Shown here: one piece after another, positions 11,641-22,812 of the stretch
Position numbering within the stretch: position 1 is the stretch's first letter
Layout: every line of letters starts with the position of its first letter
NCBI GenBank assembly: GCA_947179155.2
Contig: OX359266.1
Coordinates: 14,584,098 to 14,648,097 of the forward strand
DNA length: 64,000 nucleotides
Direction: 5' to 3'
Origin: Hedera helix
Taxonomy: Eukaryota > Streptophyta > Magnoliopsida > Apiales > Araliaceae
The notes under the pieces: generated by a model
What the model was told of the DNA's origin: nothing
Database searches by the model: none
The model's input: only the letters and a program-made list of their open reading frames with translations
Position numbers and translations under genes: made by a program

Positions 11641-13686
11641 TCATTTTGATACCCATATTTGTTTGGGTCCTGCTTTGTTAGTACCTTTTGGGACCCAAAT
11701 CTGTTTGATTTTAGATCCTTGCAGTATATGATATCTTGACAAATATTTATTATTTTTATGATAGTGCCTATGATTGATATGATATTGACGATGATATGTG
11801 TGTATTTGTGAATTCTTATTTGTCCAGGACCTGTATGAATTATGATTTCTCATAGTCTTTTGATTTTGCTGATCTACATTCTGCTTCCATACTACTCTAC
11901 GATTCTCATGATTCGTAGAGTGAGTTTTGCTTGACTTGTTTTTCAATTTTCTGAACCCCAGACCCGTGCGAGTTTTATTGTCTAAAATGATAGCAGGCTT
12001 AGCAGAATGTGGACTGTTGGGAGATATAGAATCTGAGGATTTGATGAACACAATTCCTTTATTAAGATTAAAGGATTTACCTTCACTTATTTCCATAGAC
12101 TTCTCCATATTGGGCTTTGAGAATGAATTCTCAAATCCTAATCTTGATCTATCAGGCACATCTCTTTGACTTGAGATCAGGGTGTCCATAGACGAACTAG
12201 ACTTGTTCCACATAAAAATTGTCTTTTCTAGTTCCTGAATCTTGGAGGCTAGTGAAGACTCTTTATGAGTGCTTAATTCATTTATCTCTTTTAGTCTTTC
12301 ATTCTCAGTCTCAAGATTATAGTAAAGTTTTGCAGTTTGAAATGAGGCTTCTAATTCTCTGCTTATTTTTTCTTTATCCTCTTTTAGATGAGAGTAATCT
12401 TTAGATAACCTTCTAAACATTTTTATGTATTTGTGTAATTCTACCATTAAGTCATGCATGCCTTCTCTAAGATCATCAATGCTTAATTCAGGAGAGTATA
12501 AATCAAATACCTCATCTATGTTGAATTCCTTTTTGCTGCTTCCTTCTTCGTTTGCCATTAAGCACAGGTTGGCCTTCTGTGGGTCTTCATCGTCACTTGA
12601 CTCAAAATTTAGTTCTTCTTCTGAGTCACTCCAAGAGCCTTCAGCTATGAAGCTTTTGTCTTTCTTCTTTTGTTTGTGGAAGCTCTTGAATTCTCTTTTT
12701 GGATTTGCTTTTGTTTTGTCCCTTCTCAGCTCTTCTCTTAAGGGTTTTGGACATTTAGCAATGAAGTGACTTGGTTTTTTGCAATTATAGCAAAGGTCAT
12801 TTGGTTGTTCTTTGCTGCTGTTGCTTCTGAACTTCTGAGGTCTGTTCCTGTTGATGAATCTTTTAAAATGTCTGACTAGCATAGCAGCTCCTTCATCATC
12901 ATTTGATTCATCCTTGTCAGAGTCAGAATTATCCTTGTGATTGCTTCTATGAGTTGAGGTTGAGGCTTTAAGAGCAATGTTTTTCTCCTTCTTTCTTTCC
13001 CCAGATAGATTCTCTGCTCTTTGATTTAGCTCCAGCTCATAGGTGAGAAGATTTCCATATAATTGTTGTACAGTCATCTCGTGCAGGTTCTTTGACTCCC
13101 GGATGACTGTGGTTTTGGCATCCCATTTACTTGGCAAAGATCTCATGAATTTAATGATGAGATCTCTGTTTGGATAGATTTTTCCATAAGATCTGAGAGA
13201 GTTTAGTAGCAAGTTAAATTTCTCATAGGTGGTTGTAATGTTTTCACCTGAGATGTGGGTGAACATTTCATACTGCTGAACAAGTAGTGATTGCTTATTT
13301 TCTCTGACTTCTTCTATTCCTTCATGCATGATCAACAGAGTTTGCCAGACTTCTTGAGCTGTTTTACAGTTGACAACGTTCTCAAATAGATCATCATCCA
13401 GGGATTGAAATAAGATGTTCTTAGCCCTTTTGCCTCTTTGAACATCCTTCTTTTCATTGTCTGTCCATTCGTCTCTTTTCTTTGCTACTAGCTTGCTTGG
13501 ATCTTCAGTTGATAGTGCAAGTTTCATTAGTATGATTGGCCCATTTAGCCCTATCTCGAACAGTTCATCATCTATAGCATCCATGTAAGCCTACATACGA
13601 ACTTTCCAGTTAGTAAATTTTTCTTTATTACACATAGGTGGTCTGTTACCTCCATCGAGTTCTGATTCGTTCTTGTTGAGTGTCAT
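11641..13686 (-). pseudogene. Copia Gag (capsid/nucleocapsid)
   Basis: The natural start is probably ATG at 13,686, about 40 bases after the PBS. That frame carries one TAG about 32 codons in (just after the NWKVRM motif, where most relatives read Q) and then stays open for 647 codons from 13,584. The N-terminal NWKVRM and the next 170 residues are typical of the Copia DUF4219/UBN2 Gag domain. A zinc knuckle CYNCKKPSHFIAKC (CX2CX4HX4C, residues 265-278 counted from 13,584) binds RNA. A long coiled-coil, serine-rich C-terminal half follows. CTCTACG (11,895-11,901) and CGTAGAG (11,914-11,920) lie near its end. Confidence 0.9.
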
Positions 13687-13727
13687 TTGATCTACTCAAG
13701 CTTGTAAGGCTTTAGATGTGAGAACCT

Positions 13728-13739
13728 GCTCTGATACCA
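13728..13739 (-). other. Primer-binding site, tRNA-iMet type (Copia)
   Basis: The minus strand reads TGGTATCAGAGC two bases after the 5' LTR, complementary to the 3' end of plant initiator tRNA-Met. The match extends through CAGG. Confidence 0.88.
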
Positions 13740-13741
13740 AT

Positions 13742-15230
13742 TGTTAGTTCTCAATGACACGATAGATATCTAGAAGGGGGGGGGGGGTTGAATAGATTCT
13801 ATTAAAAATTTCTTTTACTTTAAAGTTCTTACGTTAATTAATTCTTAATCAATAAGTTTAGCACAGCGGAATACGATTTAGTTATCCTTTTCTTGATATG
13901 TTAAGATAAGAATTTAACAAGCAATTATATGGCAGATATAGCAATTAAAAGACACAAGAAGAAATACTTCAGGTTTTAAGTGGTTCAGAGCTCACAAGAC
14001 TCCTACTCCACTGTTCTGCTCTTCCAGCAGCAAATCCACTAAGGATACTTTTACAATTTTAGAATCACTAAGATTTCTTTAAGACCAGCAGTTTTGGAAC
14101 TCTAGTTCACTAAGAACTCTACAAGTCTAACAGACTTGGATACTCTAGTTCACAAAGAACTCTCCTGGAGTGGTGTAGATTTGGATGAACTACTAAGTTG
14201 CTTTTAGCATGAGTTTCTGAAGGAATTAGTAGCAATGCAAGATTTCTTATCAGTTTGATCTTTTCAACTTCTTGCGCATATTCTTTTCTCGTGTAATTCG
14301 CTGAACTTTTCTTTTGTCGATCTTGGTATTTAAAAAGTGAGGGCTTCAGTTTTCTTCCCGTTGGAACATCTGCTCGAGCTTTTTGTTTCTTTCCGTTACC
14401 TCACAGAGGGGAGCTTCTGAATATTATATTAATATAGCTTACAAATGCTCTGATGAGATTTTTATTTGATCTGACCTGTTAGTCCATGGAAGGGTGTTTT
14501 CTTTTTCTTTGGGGACAGACATGTCAGTTGTAGGTTACTATTAACTTTCATAGAGTCGTTTGGTCCTTCCATACTATAGGACTGATAGGACACAATCCTC
14601 TGACTTTACTGCCTCGAAGTCTTCTTTCTGTTGCATAGTGCGCTTGGGTCAGTCCCCTGACTTTTCTGACTTTGATCGATTTGCAAAAGCTTTTCGGTTA
14701 CATCAATGTAGATTGAACTTTTGAACGAAATAGCTTCTGATCTGAGAGTCGTGATGTCTCTTGCCTTTTTGCTTAACGACCCTCCATGATCAACTCTACA
14801 AATATCCTTGCTGTTGTGATTGTTCTGTAATGGATCATCTCTTACTATCATCGTAGAGTTTACTCTACTGTTAGACTGTTGAATGTAGAGTTCGTTCTAC
14901 GGCTTCTTGCTTAGAACATAGTCTGTTGGTCGTAGAGTCTTATTGGCCAAAATCGTAGAGTCCATTTTACTATTGGTTGTCTTGATCGTAGAGTCTGTTG
15001 ATCGTAGAGTCTTCTTGACTGAAATCGTAGAGTCCATTCTACGATTAGATTAAAACAAAAGATCAACCTAACAGTTTTGATCTATTTAAATCTAAGTCTT
15101 AGTACAACACAAAAGACTTTATAAATCCATACATTTATATCAGGAGATCAACCTAACAGCTTTGATCTTATCTAACACAGCCCTTGTACATTATTTCTTA
15201 TCATCAAATTTAATCATTCATTGTTCAACA
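13742..15230 (-). repeat. 5' LTR of the SIRE-like Copia element
   Basis: Plus-strand ends are TGTTAGTTCTC and TTCAACA. It corresponds to 3,585-5,077, including the G run (about 13,777-13,788), the TATA-like region and six exact CGTAGAG words (14,852, 14,931, 14,954, 14,987, 15,003, 15,026). Small differences from the partner show that both copies have mutated since insertion. AAAAT follows at 15,231-15,235. Confidence 0.88.
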
Positions 15231-15235
15231 AAAAT

Positions 15236-15693
15236 CAAAATTTTATCATCGGTTAAAAATTAAAATTCAAATCAAAATATTGCTCAACTGACTCAATCCT
15301 AAAAAAAAAAAAACAAAATTATCCCATTTTCGTAGGCAACACGGTGACACTTAGCATGTGCAACAAGTCTTTAAACCCCAAGTGGACGAGTTTTGTCTCG
15401 TGAGGGTTTGCAGTGAATTTACCTACAAAATTCCAAAATTTTCAAATTTTGTTAAAATTCCCTAAAATTTTTTTTTTATAAAATATGACATAAAAATAAA
15501 AAAAATCCTAAATCCCTTCCCCCACACTTAAAATTTACATTGTCTCCAATGTAAACTATAATGCAAAGAAATAGGCACAAATAAATATAAATATAAAAAG
15601 AAAAAGGAAAAGAAAATGCAAATCTAATTTCTTGGGTTGCCTCCCAAGCAGCGCTTTTATTTATTGTCATTGACTCGACAGCAGGCTAAAGTA
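15236..15693 (-). mobile_element. Athila-like internal 3' non-coding region
   Basis: This continues the element interrupted at 3,584. On the minus strand it contains AAGTGTGGGGGAAGG (about 15,518-15,533), a PPT-like tract usually found after the coding region of Athila/Tat elements, and GTTTACATTGGAGACAATG. A conserved-looking stretch (CACTGCAAACCCTCACGAG) lies at about 15,400-15,418. No open frame is supported. Confidence 0.55.
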
Positions 15694-16695
15694 CTACGTC
15701 ACTCCTACTTCATGAATTTTGAGTACCCCATCCATCACGTTATCTTTCAGCGGTAGATTCAATCTCGCTTGCACGTGATATGGACGTTTTACTCGCTCTT
15801 CAACGAATAGATATTTAATATGATTGAGGAGAGTCTTTATATGCAGAATGGGATCCTGCAAAACAAAAGATAGAAAATTTTCGTGAGTAGCATGTAATGG
15901 AATGAAAATAATTGCTTGACTATCTAAAATCATTGGCAAAGAATTGAATGCAGCTTCAGCGCCCTTCAAATCTTATTTTAGCTCAATTTCTTCTTCCTCC
16001 TCTAACTTCAAACTTTTTGTACTTGCATCCTCTAAATTCTCTTTATCTATTTTCCTAAAAATTCTCTCCACCTTAGGCATGACATCACCACAAAGAACAT
16101 CATTTTCTTCATTAATATTATCTGTTGCTGCATTGATGTTGTCTGCTTCCTCTTGCATCGACGATGGAAGGAATGACCCTTGAGAATCTAATTGACCAAT
16201 TGCAGTAGCAAGATGACTCAGTTGATTCTCAAAATTATATATGAAAGTTTTTGTCTCTTGTTGGAATTGTTGTGCTTGAGTCATGAAAGCTTTAAACATA
16301 TCTTCTAAAGATATGTCAGAATTAGATAATTGGTCATGTTGTTGTTAGGGATATGGTTGCATATACTGTGGATTATTTGAAAAGTTTTGGTTTGCATGCC
16401 AATTCACTGGTGAATTCTTATAGCTGAAGTTATAATGATCCCTCCATCCGAAATTATACGTGTTTGAATAAGAATCATATCTACTTTCTGATTGACCAAG
16501 GAAACCACCAGCTGCATTAACTTATTCATAGGACTCCTCTCGAAGCATTGGGCATAAATCAGTTGAGTGTCCTATTACCGCACAAATCCTACACGTACCT
16601 ACAATCATTTGATAAACAAAATAAGTTAGATTATCAATTTGTTGCTCATGAGAAGAAATATTTACCTCATTAACATAATCAGGCATGACTTCCAT
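15694..16695 (-). pseudogene. Athila-like gag fragment
   Basis: Reading from ATG at 16,695, the frame gives a stretch with a zinc knuckle CRICAVIGHSTDLC (CX2CX4HX4C; 16,593-16,552), typical of Ty3 gag nucleocapsid. It continues through glutamine- and asparagine-rich sequence to an FMTQAQQFQQETK...NQLSHLATAIGQL segment common in Athila/Tat gag. In-frame stops lie after the knuckle (YE-stop), near 16,347 and after residue LK near 15,973. The tail FVLQDPILHIKTLLNH ends at 15,694. The capsid N-terminus and all of pol are missing. Confidence 0.72.
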
Positions 16696-16806
16696 CCTTA
16701 ACCTGCAAAACTCAATTAAACTATGAAAAACTATAAAAATAAAATCTAAGAAAAATTACTAAATTAAAATAAAGTTTATAAAAACACAAAATTAAATTAA
16801 CATCAC

Positions 16807-16824
16807 TCCCTGGCAACGGTGCCA
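16807..16824 (-). other. Primer-binding site, tRNA-Asp-like (Athila type)
   Basis: The minus strand reads TGGCACCGTTGCCAGGGA five bases inside the LTR. It differs slightly from the TGGCGCCGTTGCCGGGGA site characteristic of Athila/Tat elements. Confidence 0.78.
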
Positions 16825-16829
16825 AAATT

Positions 16830-18456
16830 TGGGCTGCTGTCGTTAACACTCAAAAATTAATCCTTACTTTCAATCACAAACTCAGTTTAATAGTAAGTAA
16901 TGGTCGAACCCACAGAGAATGATTAATTTATTTTTATGCAATGTAAACTAGATTTGGGGGTTTTGAACTAATTATAATTAACTAAATAAATAAAATTAAT
17001 TAAAAACTTCAGTTCCTTAGTTCAGTATCCCCTTCTTTTAATCAATAAATTAATCAAGTTATTATTATCTTTTTCTTCAATTGCAATTAATAATCCTAGA
17101 TAATCGACAATCGTCAAGCTACCCGAAATCCTCCTTAAATTATAAATCTAATGCAGCAATCGCTCACAAAAAACCCTAACTATTATACAACCTAGAACTA
17201 TCAGTCTAGATTTAATATAACAGTTGCATTAAAAATTAGATAATTAAATTATTCCAAGCAACAATCATAACATTGCAGATTATTTAACTTGCCATCTTGA
17301 TAATCATAACAATATTCAAAAGTTTGTCCATAATCAAATATTATTAATTGCTACTTATGATCAGATAAAATATCGTTTGCTTATCAAATCTTTATCTAGC
17401 ATATGATAAATTATTAATTAACTTAACAGGCCTTTATCAAATTAATCAAGCAAATATCATAAAATAATTAAAACAGATTATCAAGAATAAATCTCATGCA
17501 TGAAAGAATAGATTATAAAATTCAATTAAAACATCAATTAAAAATAAGGTTCAACATCCCTTTAGAACTGAAAATAAAAACTTAGCCTGACATCCTTCAA
17601 AATAATCTCCACTAGTTGAAAAGCTCTCTCCAAGAAATTAGAAGAAAGATCTCCCAAAAATTTACAATCAATAATGAGAGGTTGACCCTCTATTTATAGG
17701 CCTCTAACTTGTCCAAACCCTAATAGGATTTACAATTAAAATAATAAAAAAAAAAAATAATTATTATCATAATCCTAATTGGAATTAAAATTCAATTTGG
17801 AATCAAAAAGTAGCAAAATTCGTGAAATAATTCTGTTCTGCAGCATTTCCGCGTCGCCAAACACGCCTTAACACTTCAGTTGACCGAAGTCAACGCGTCT
17901 GATGACGTCAGCCGCTTCAGCCAGCCCGCGCCTGGATGACGTCATCAAGCCCGCCGCGCATTGCGCGGTCGTTTATTTCATCTGTTGCTTGGTCGCGCGT
18001 TGCTTAACCGTTATTATTTCCTTCTTTGGCCAAACGACGTCGTTCGGTTCTGTTGCCTGATTCTTTGCTACGCGCGCATGGCGCGGTCGTCTGTCCGAAA
18101 ATTACAATTATGCCACTGAACTTTTGCATAATTTACATATTTGCCCCCCAGCTTATTTTTCCTACAAAATAAAATATAAAATAATTAAAAATAAATAAAA
18201 ATAATATAAAAATACTAAAAATCCTAAAAACACATAATAATAAATAAAATTCCTAAAATACTAATAATAAATAAAAACACATAAATAAAAAGAAAAATAA
18301 AAATACTATAAAATTATCTAAATTAACATAAATTAACTAAAATCCTATAAAACTCGTTAAAACTAAAATAAGCTAAATAATTAAACATTTAAGCACATAA
18401 TAAATATAAAAACTAAGTATTACGGAATAAAAATATCATATAATTTAACTATATCA
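16830..18456 (-). repeat. 5' LTR of the Athila-like element
   Basis: Plus-strand ends are TGGGCTGC and TATATCA. It is about 1.63 kb and is collinear with 1,126-2,729. The TATA box CTATAAATA lies at 17,690-17,698 (minus). The GC-rich block holds two TGACGTCA palindromes (17,903-17,910 and 17,937-17,944), a CCGCGCATTGCGCGG hairpin word (about 17,953) and AAACGACGTCGTT (18,032-18,044). It retains about 39 bases that the partner LTR lost. GTTGT follows at 18,457-18,461. Confidence 0.86.
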
Positions 18457-18461
18457 GTTGT

Positions 18462-21342
18462 TCATTCTCAGTCTTACTATAAGAATCTGCACCAATTAAT
18501 GGTTTGGATAAGCTTTTAAAAAAGTATTCAAGTTAATGAATTTATACATATGGTGTCTAGCTGAAACAATTTAGCTTAGACATTCTTAAACAGTTCATGA
18601 ATCAAACGAATTATAAATCTTCAAATGCACTATGTGCGAATACATGAACAACAATAATGTGAATTAATTTTCAATAATTAAACCACCTAAAGCTTTTGTA
18701 AAATAAATACAAGTTATTGCCTTGATTGTTGATTACAACTAACTAATACAATTTAATGTCCTTTGAAAAGACCTAACAATTAATAAAGTTAAATTTTCAA
18801 TTAGTATCTTATCTAGGTTCATATAATAACATTTGTATATCTTAATTTACTAACACTTAATCACATAAATAATAATTAAGGGTATATTAAACATATGAAA
18901 ATATTGTCATCATTTGATAATATTTTAATTACATAAAACCTAAATTAATTATTTAATATAGTTTAAACTCCTATCTAATATTATTAATCAAATAATAATA
19001 TTTAAGTCCTTTAATAACATTATGAATAATTAAATAATACTTTATTCCTTTTCTAATATTATTAATCTTTTAATAGTATTTTATTTATTTACTAATATTA
19101 TTAATTATTTAATAATATTTTATTAACTTTATAGTATTATTAATTATTTAATAATATTTTATTCAATTTTTAATATTATTATTCATTTAATAATATTTTA
19201 TTGAGTTCTCAATATTATTAATTATTTAACAATATTTTATTTATTTTTTTAATATTATTAATCATTTAATAATATTTTATTTATTTTCTAATATTATTGT
19301 TTATTTAATAATATTTTATAGCTTTACTAATATTATTAATCATTTTAATAATATTTTAATTATTTAATTCTTGTCAAATTTTAATATTATACAAATTTAT
19401 AATTTTTGACCCATTTTATTTTCAAAAGATCTGACCCGACCTGTTTTCTATAGTCAAACCCGACCCGATTAAATAAAAGTTAATTGTCAAAAATTCTAGA
19501 CAACCGCTGCAGCGGTGTCCTGCAGAATATTTCATCGCTACGATGGTGAGACCTACTGCTACGGCAGTAGTTTTGTCTTCTCAAACCTTAATTTTTTAAC
19601 TTTTGATTTCTTTGGTTCAATCTCTTATAAAATGAAACATACACATCCGAAAAACACCAAAACAGATTTGTTATCTTCTTAACTTCTTGTTCTTCAATAT
19701 TTTATGGATCGATCACATTTTTGAAAATGTTTTTAACATAAAACTTAGGATTAATCGACTAGGGTTTCAAAAACGACATGTTTTGCGATAAAGATCATAA
19801 CTTGTACATTTCACCACATTTTTTAAAGATTCAAGTTGAGTTATTCTTATGACCTCTAAAGCTATCTTTCAAGCCATAGAAATTATAAAAATAACATCCA
19901 CAACTTATTTTACAACACATCAAATCACATAACAAGTTAGAATTTTTACCAATAACATGTTTTCATACATTTCTTTGTACCACTTTTCATACTAAACATG
20001 TTAACACATCTATTAAACATATTAAACCATGGAATTACATATATATCATAGATCTACTATTGTAGAGCTTCAAAATGGATTTTGAACTATTAAAAATATA
20101 TTTTGACCATATAAAATATATATTGACCATAGAAAATGCATTTAGCACATATAAACACATTTTCACCATCAAGAATCCATCCTTATACTTCGAGCTCACC
20201 ATAACTCCATTACACAAATATTTCTACCACAACCAACCATGGTAAAGACATATACTATTATGATTAACCATTAAAATAAAAGAGTTTTAAGAATAGAAAA
20301 TTTTTCAACCTTCTAAACTTGGATGCTCCTCCTTCTTCTTCTAAAGTAAACAACAAAGGATGATGAATCCATCTTGGCTACTAGATACACACTCTTGGTG
20401 ATTTAACTCACTTCTCAAAAAGACTCTTTAGCTTCTTCTTTTTTTTAATACTCTAGAGCTTTCTCTATCTTTCTCTCTAAGAAATTTAGCAAATGAACTA
20501 AAGTCTTGCCATGCTTGGAGAGTATTCCAATTTATAGAATAAACCTATCATCTAAAATGTATACATATACAATATATAACTCTACACAATATTCTAGCTC
20601 ATCTTATCTTTAAGCTCAACAATTGCTAGATTTTAGGGATTTATCTTACATTAAATGACTAGGGTTGTTGGAGGGTTTACCAACTATGTCATTTAACATG
20701 AAAAATCAAGCAACATAGCTTCATAAGGGACCCCATTGAGGCCCCACAAGGCTGTCGGCTCCTCCCTCATTTACCAAGCCAATTTGATTTATTTTTATAG
20801 CAATTATATGCATATATATATATATATATATATATTGACCAACCTTTGACTTAAGTTTGGGCTCCTCTTTGGGTCGAATAATTAAGTTAACGTGGGCTCC
20901 TGGATAACTTTTAGTTGGGCTCTCATATTAATTCATTTGGCTACTAACTTATGCATACAAACAATGATACATTGGGCTATCATTTAATACATTATGGACT
21001 ACCCATTAATTAAATTCATGGACTACATTGTTTAATTAATTGAACCTAATTTAATAATTTCTTTGAACTTAATATATAATCCAATTAGACTTGTTTTATT
21101 AAATTCAATTAAATTACTAAATTAACTAATTTAGTTTAACCTCATTAATTGATCTCTTAATTAATTCATTCATATTCTACTTCTCTTACCTCGACACACT
21201 TAATAATTGAACAAATACATAATTACATTAATATATTTATTCAATCACCTAAGAGCACAATTAATTACCACAAACATTAAATTCATTGATAATTATTTCT
21301 TGATCCTTATTACAATATAACATGAAATTCATGGTCATTACA
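18462..21342 (-). mobile_element. LTR F, right fragment
   Basis: This is the remainder of the LTR split by the Athila-like insertion. The plus-strand end GGTCATTACA (21,333-21,342) is followed by a minus-strand purine tract (GGGTTTTGGAGGT), as expected for LTR start plus PPT of a minus-strand element. Blocks shared with other LTRs here include GTCTAGCTGAAACAA (about 18,555). An AT tandem array (18,970-19,375) is followed by a small GC-rich patch at 19,430-19,570 with CCGCTGCAGCGG and CTGCTACGGCAG palindromes. A TATA-like CTATAAATTGG on the minus strand lies near 20,536. No gene is seen. Confidence 0.6.
18970..19375. repeat. AT-rich tandem array, about 45-50 bp unit
   Basis: About eight imperfect units, each with AATATTATTAA followed by TTTAATAATATTTTATT and a short variable T-rich spacer. 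Each unit can fold as a hairpin, since AATATTATTAA and TTAATAATATT are complementary. The array is inside LTR F, next to the GC-rich patch. Confidence 0.75.
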
Positions 21343-22001
21343 ACCTCCAAAACCCAAATTTCTGAATCCACTCCCACAATTCAACGACCCCCTACGAACT
21401 ACCTCCCAAACTTCTAAACTACAAGCCGAACACGCATCCCCTTATCCAAACTTCACTGATATAAAAGCTTCTCTTTCGATGCTAAATGTCTAGATCCACT
21501 AGAGCTACCCGAATATTGACTTCATAATCAATTGTACACTGTTTGTCATTGTCACCATAAAAAAAAAAAAAAAAAAAACCATTAACCACCTCAAATACAA
21601 TTACAGTCGATGAACTGACCAGATATATATAATCCATGATGATAATAGTTGTTGCCCCCAACTACTCCTGAACACGATCTTACCTTCGAAAAGTGTATAT
21701 TCTACCGCAAAGTATGCCAATGTCTGTCACTCACTTGTCATTTGTAGCCAATCACCTATAATTAATGAACCCTCCACAACTAAAGCCCAAGATAATGATA
21801 ACTGCTGCCCCCCAATTGTGAAGTCAACCACTCTAAGTTATTTTCCCCTCGGATCAATCAATAGCCTAGGGACAGCCATATCTTCTGCTACCATTGGCAT
21901 ATTGTAAGGTGTCTAGGCAAAGATATCTGAGTATGTCTGGGGTAATCCTATTAACCCTTCATTGAATGTACTTTACAACCCAGCACCTTCTAGATAGTTA
22001 T
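21343..22001 (-). mobile_element. Internal region beside LTR F
   Basis: A minus-strand PPT-like GGGTTTTGGAGGT sits next to LTR F (21,343-21,355), and a poly-A run occurs at about 21,559-21,578. On the minus strand at about 21,830-21,970 a short coding-like tract reads EGLIGLPQTYSDIFA, a stop, then TPYNMPMVAEDM, reminiscent of Ty3 pol linker sequence. It has several stops and the match is weak. Otherwise no feature is supported. Confidence 0.4.
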
Positions 22002-22795
22002 CCCGATCACACTTGGGATCAGACTTTTAATCTTATACCACCATAATAGTCACCCCGATCACATTCAGAATTAGACTTATATCTCCATAACAGTCGTCTC
22101 AAACTCATTCGAGATTAAACTTTCAACCATAATAGTTTTTCCAATCACACTCGGGATCAGACTTCAAGATAGCTGTCCCGATCACACTCGGGAACAGACT
22201 CCCAACCATAATAGTCGTCCCGGTCACACTCAGGATCAGACTCTCCACCATAATAGTCGTCTCGATCAACCTCGAGATTAGAATCTCCACCATAATAATC
22301 GTCTCGATCATTATAGGGACCAGATTCTCCACCGTAGCAGTCGTTTTGATCACATTTGGGATCCAACCTTCCTTCATAATAGTCATCCTGATCATACTCG
22401 GGATCCGTCCCTTCTCCATAATAATCGTCCTAATCACACTCGGGATCTAACCCTCCTCCACAATAGCTGTCCCGATCACACTCGAGATTCGACCCTCCTC
22501 CACAATAGTCGTCCCGATCATACTCGGGATCCGACTCTGCTCCATATTAGTTGTCCCAATTGTACTTGGGATCTAACCCTCCTCTATAATAGTTGTATCG
22601 ATCACCATCGGGATCAGAATCTCCATCATAATAGTCATCCCGATCACCCTTAGGACCAAACTCTCCTCATAGCAGTCGTCCCGATCATATTTGGGATCCG
22701 ACCCTCCTCCATAAGAGCCATCCCGATCGCACTTGGGATCTGACCCTCCTCCATAATAGTCATCCCGATCACACTCGGGATTCGACTCTCCACGT
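22002..22795. repeat. 42-bp minisatellite, about 19 units
   Basis: The consensus is CCCGATCACACTCGGGATC followed by about 23 bases of CGACCCTCCTCCATAATAGTC type. Nineteen diverged units can be counted by the CCCGATCA / TCGGGATC pair. Each unit contains the inverted repeat CCCGA-N6-TCGGG. Because 42 is a multiple of three, a minus-strand frame over part of the array gives a 14-residue repeat (CDRDDYYGGESDPE), but no frame stays open across the array and there is no sign of a gene. It lies between LTR F internal sequence and the truncated 6.25-kb repeat. Confidence 0.85.
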
Positions 22796-22812
22796 TATAT
22801 TATCATAATATC

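Larger units (their letters stand above)
3585..15230 (-). mobile_element. SIRE-like Ty1/Copia retrotransposon with extra 3' ORF
   Basis: A full-length element of about 11.65 kb with two LTRs of about 1.49 kb, a tRNA-iMet primer-binding site (13,728-13,739), an AGGGGGAGA-type polypurine tract (5,078-5,090) and AAAAT duplications. In element sense the order is LTR, gag, protease, integrase, RT, RNase H, an additional ORF (aORF), PPT, LTR. The Copia domain order and the long coiled-coil ORF after RNase H point to the SIRE/Maximus lineage. The LTRs look very similar, but every coding segment carries premature stops or a frameshift, so it cannot make its own proteins. Confidence 0.9.
1126..18456 (-). 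mobile_element. Athila/Tat-like Ty3/Gypsy retrotransposon, defective, host of a nested Copia element
   Basis: The element is bounded by two LTRs of about 1.6 kb (1,126-2,729 and 16,830-18,456) and a perfect GTTGT duplication. It reads on the minus strand. A primer-binding site resembling the tRNA-Asp type used by Athila/Tat elements lies just inside the right LTR, and a GTGTGGGGG polypurine tract just inside the left LTR. Without the 11.6-kb Copia insertion the internal region is only about 2.5 kb. It holds a broken gag fragment and 3' non-coding sequence, with no protease, RT, RNase H or integrase, so the copy is non-autonomous. The lineage name rests on the PBS, the PPT and the zinc knuckle. 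Confidence 0.85.

Noticed and set aside
21830..21970. Ty3 pol remnant (TYSDIFA...) beside LTR F
   Set aside because: Too short, several stops and no catalytic motif. Mentioned only as weak context.
22157..22366. Repeat-peptide gene (14-residue units)
   Set aside because: Only about five of nineteen units stay open and the frame changes elsewhere. No promoter or start context fits.
22002..22795. CRISPR-like array
   Set aside because: The whole 42-bp unit is repeated with uniform decay, with no unique spacers and no cas genes, in a plant genome. It is a minisatellite.
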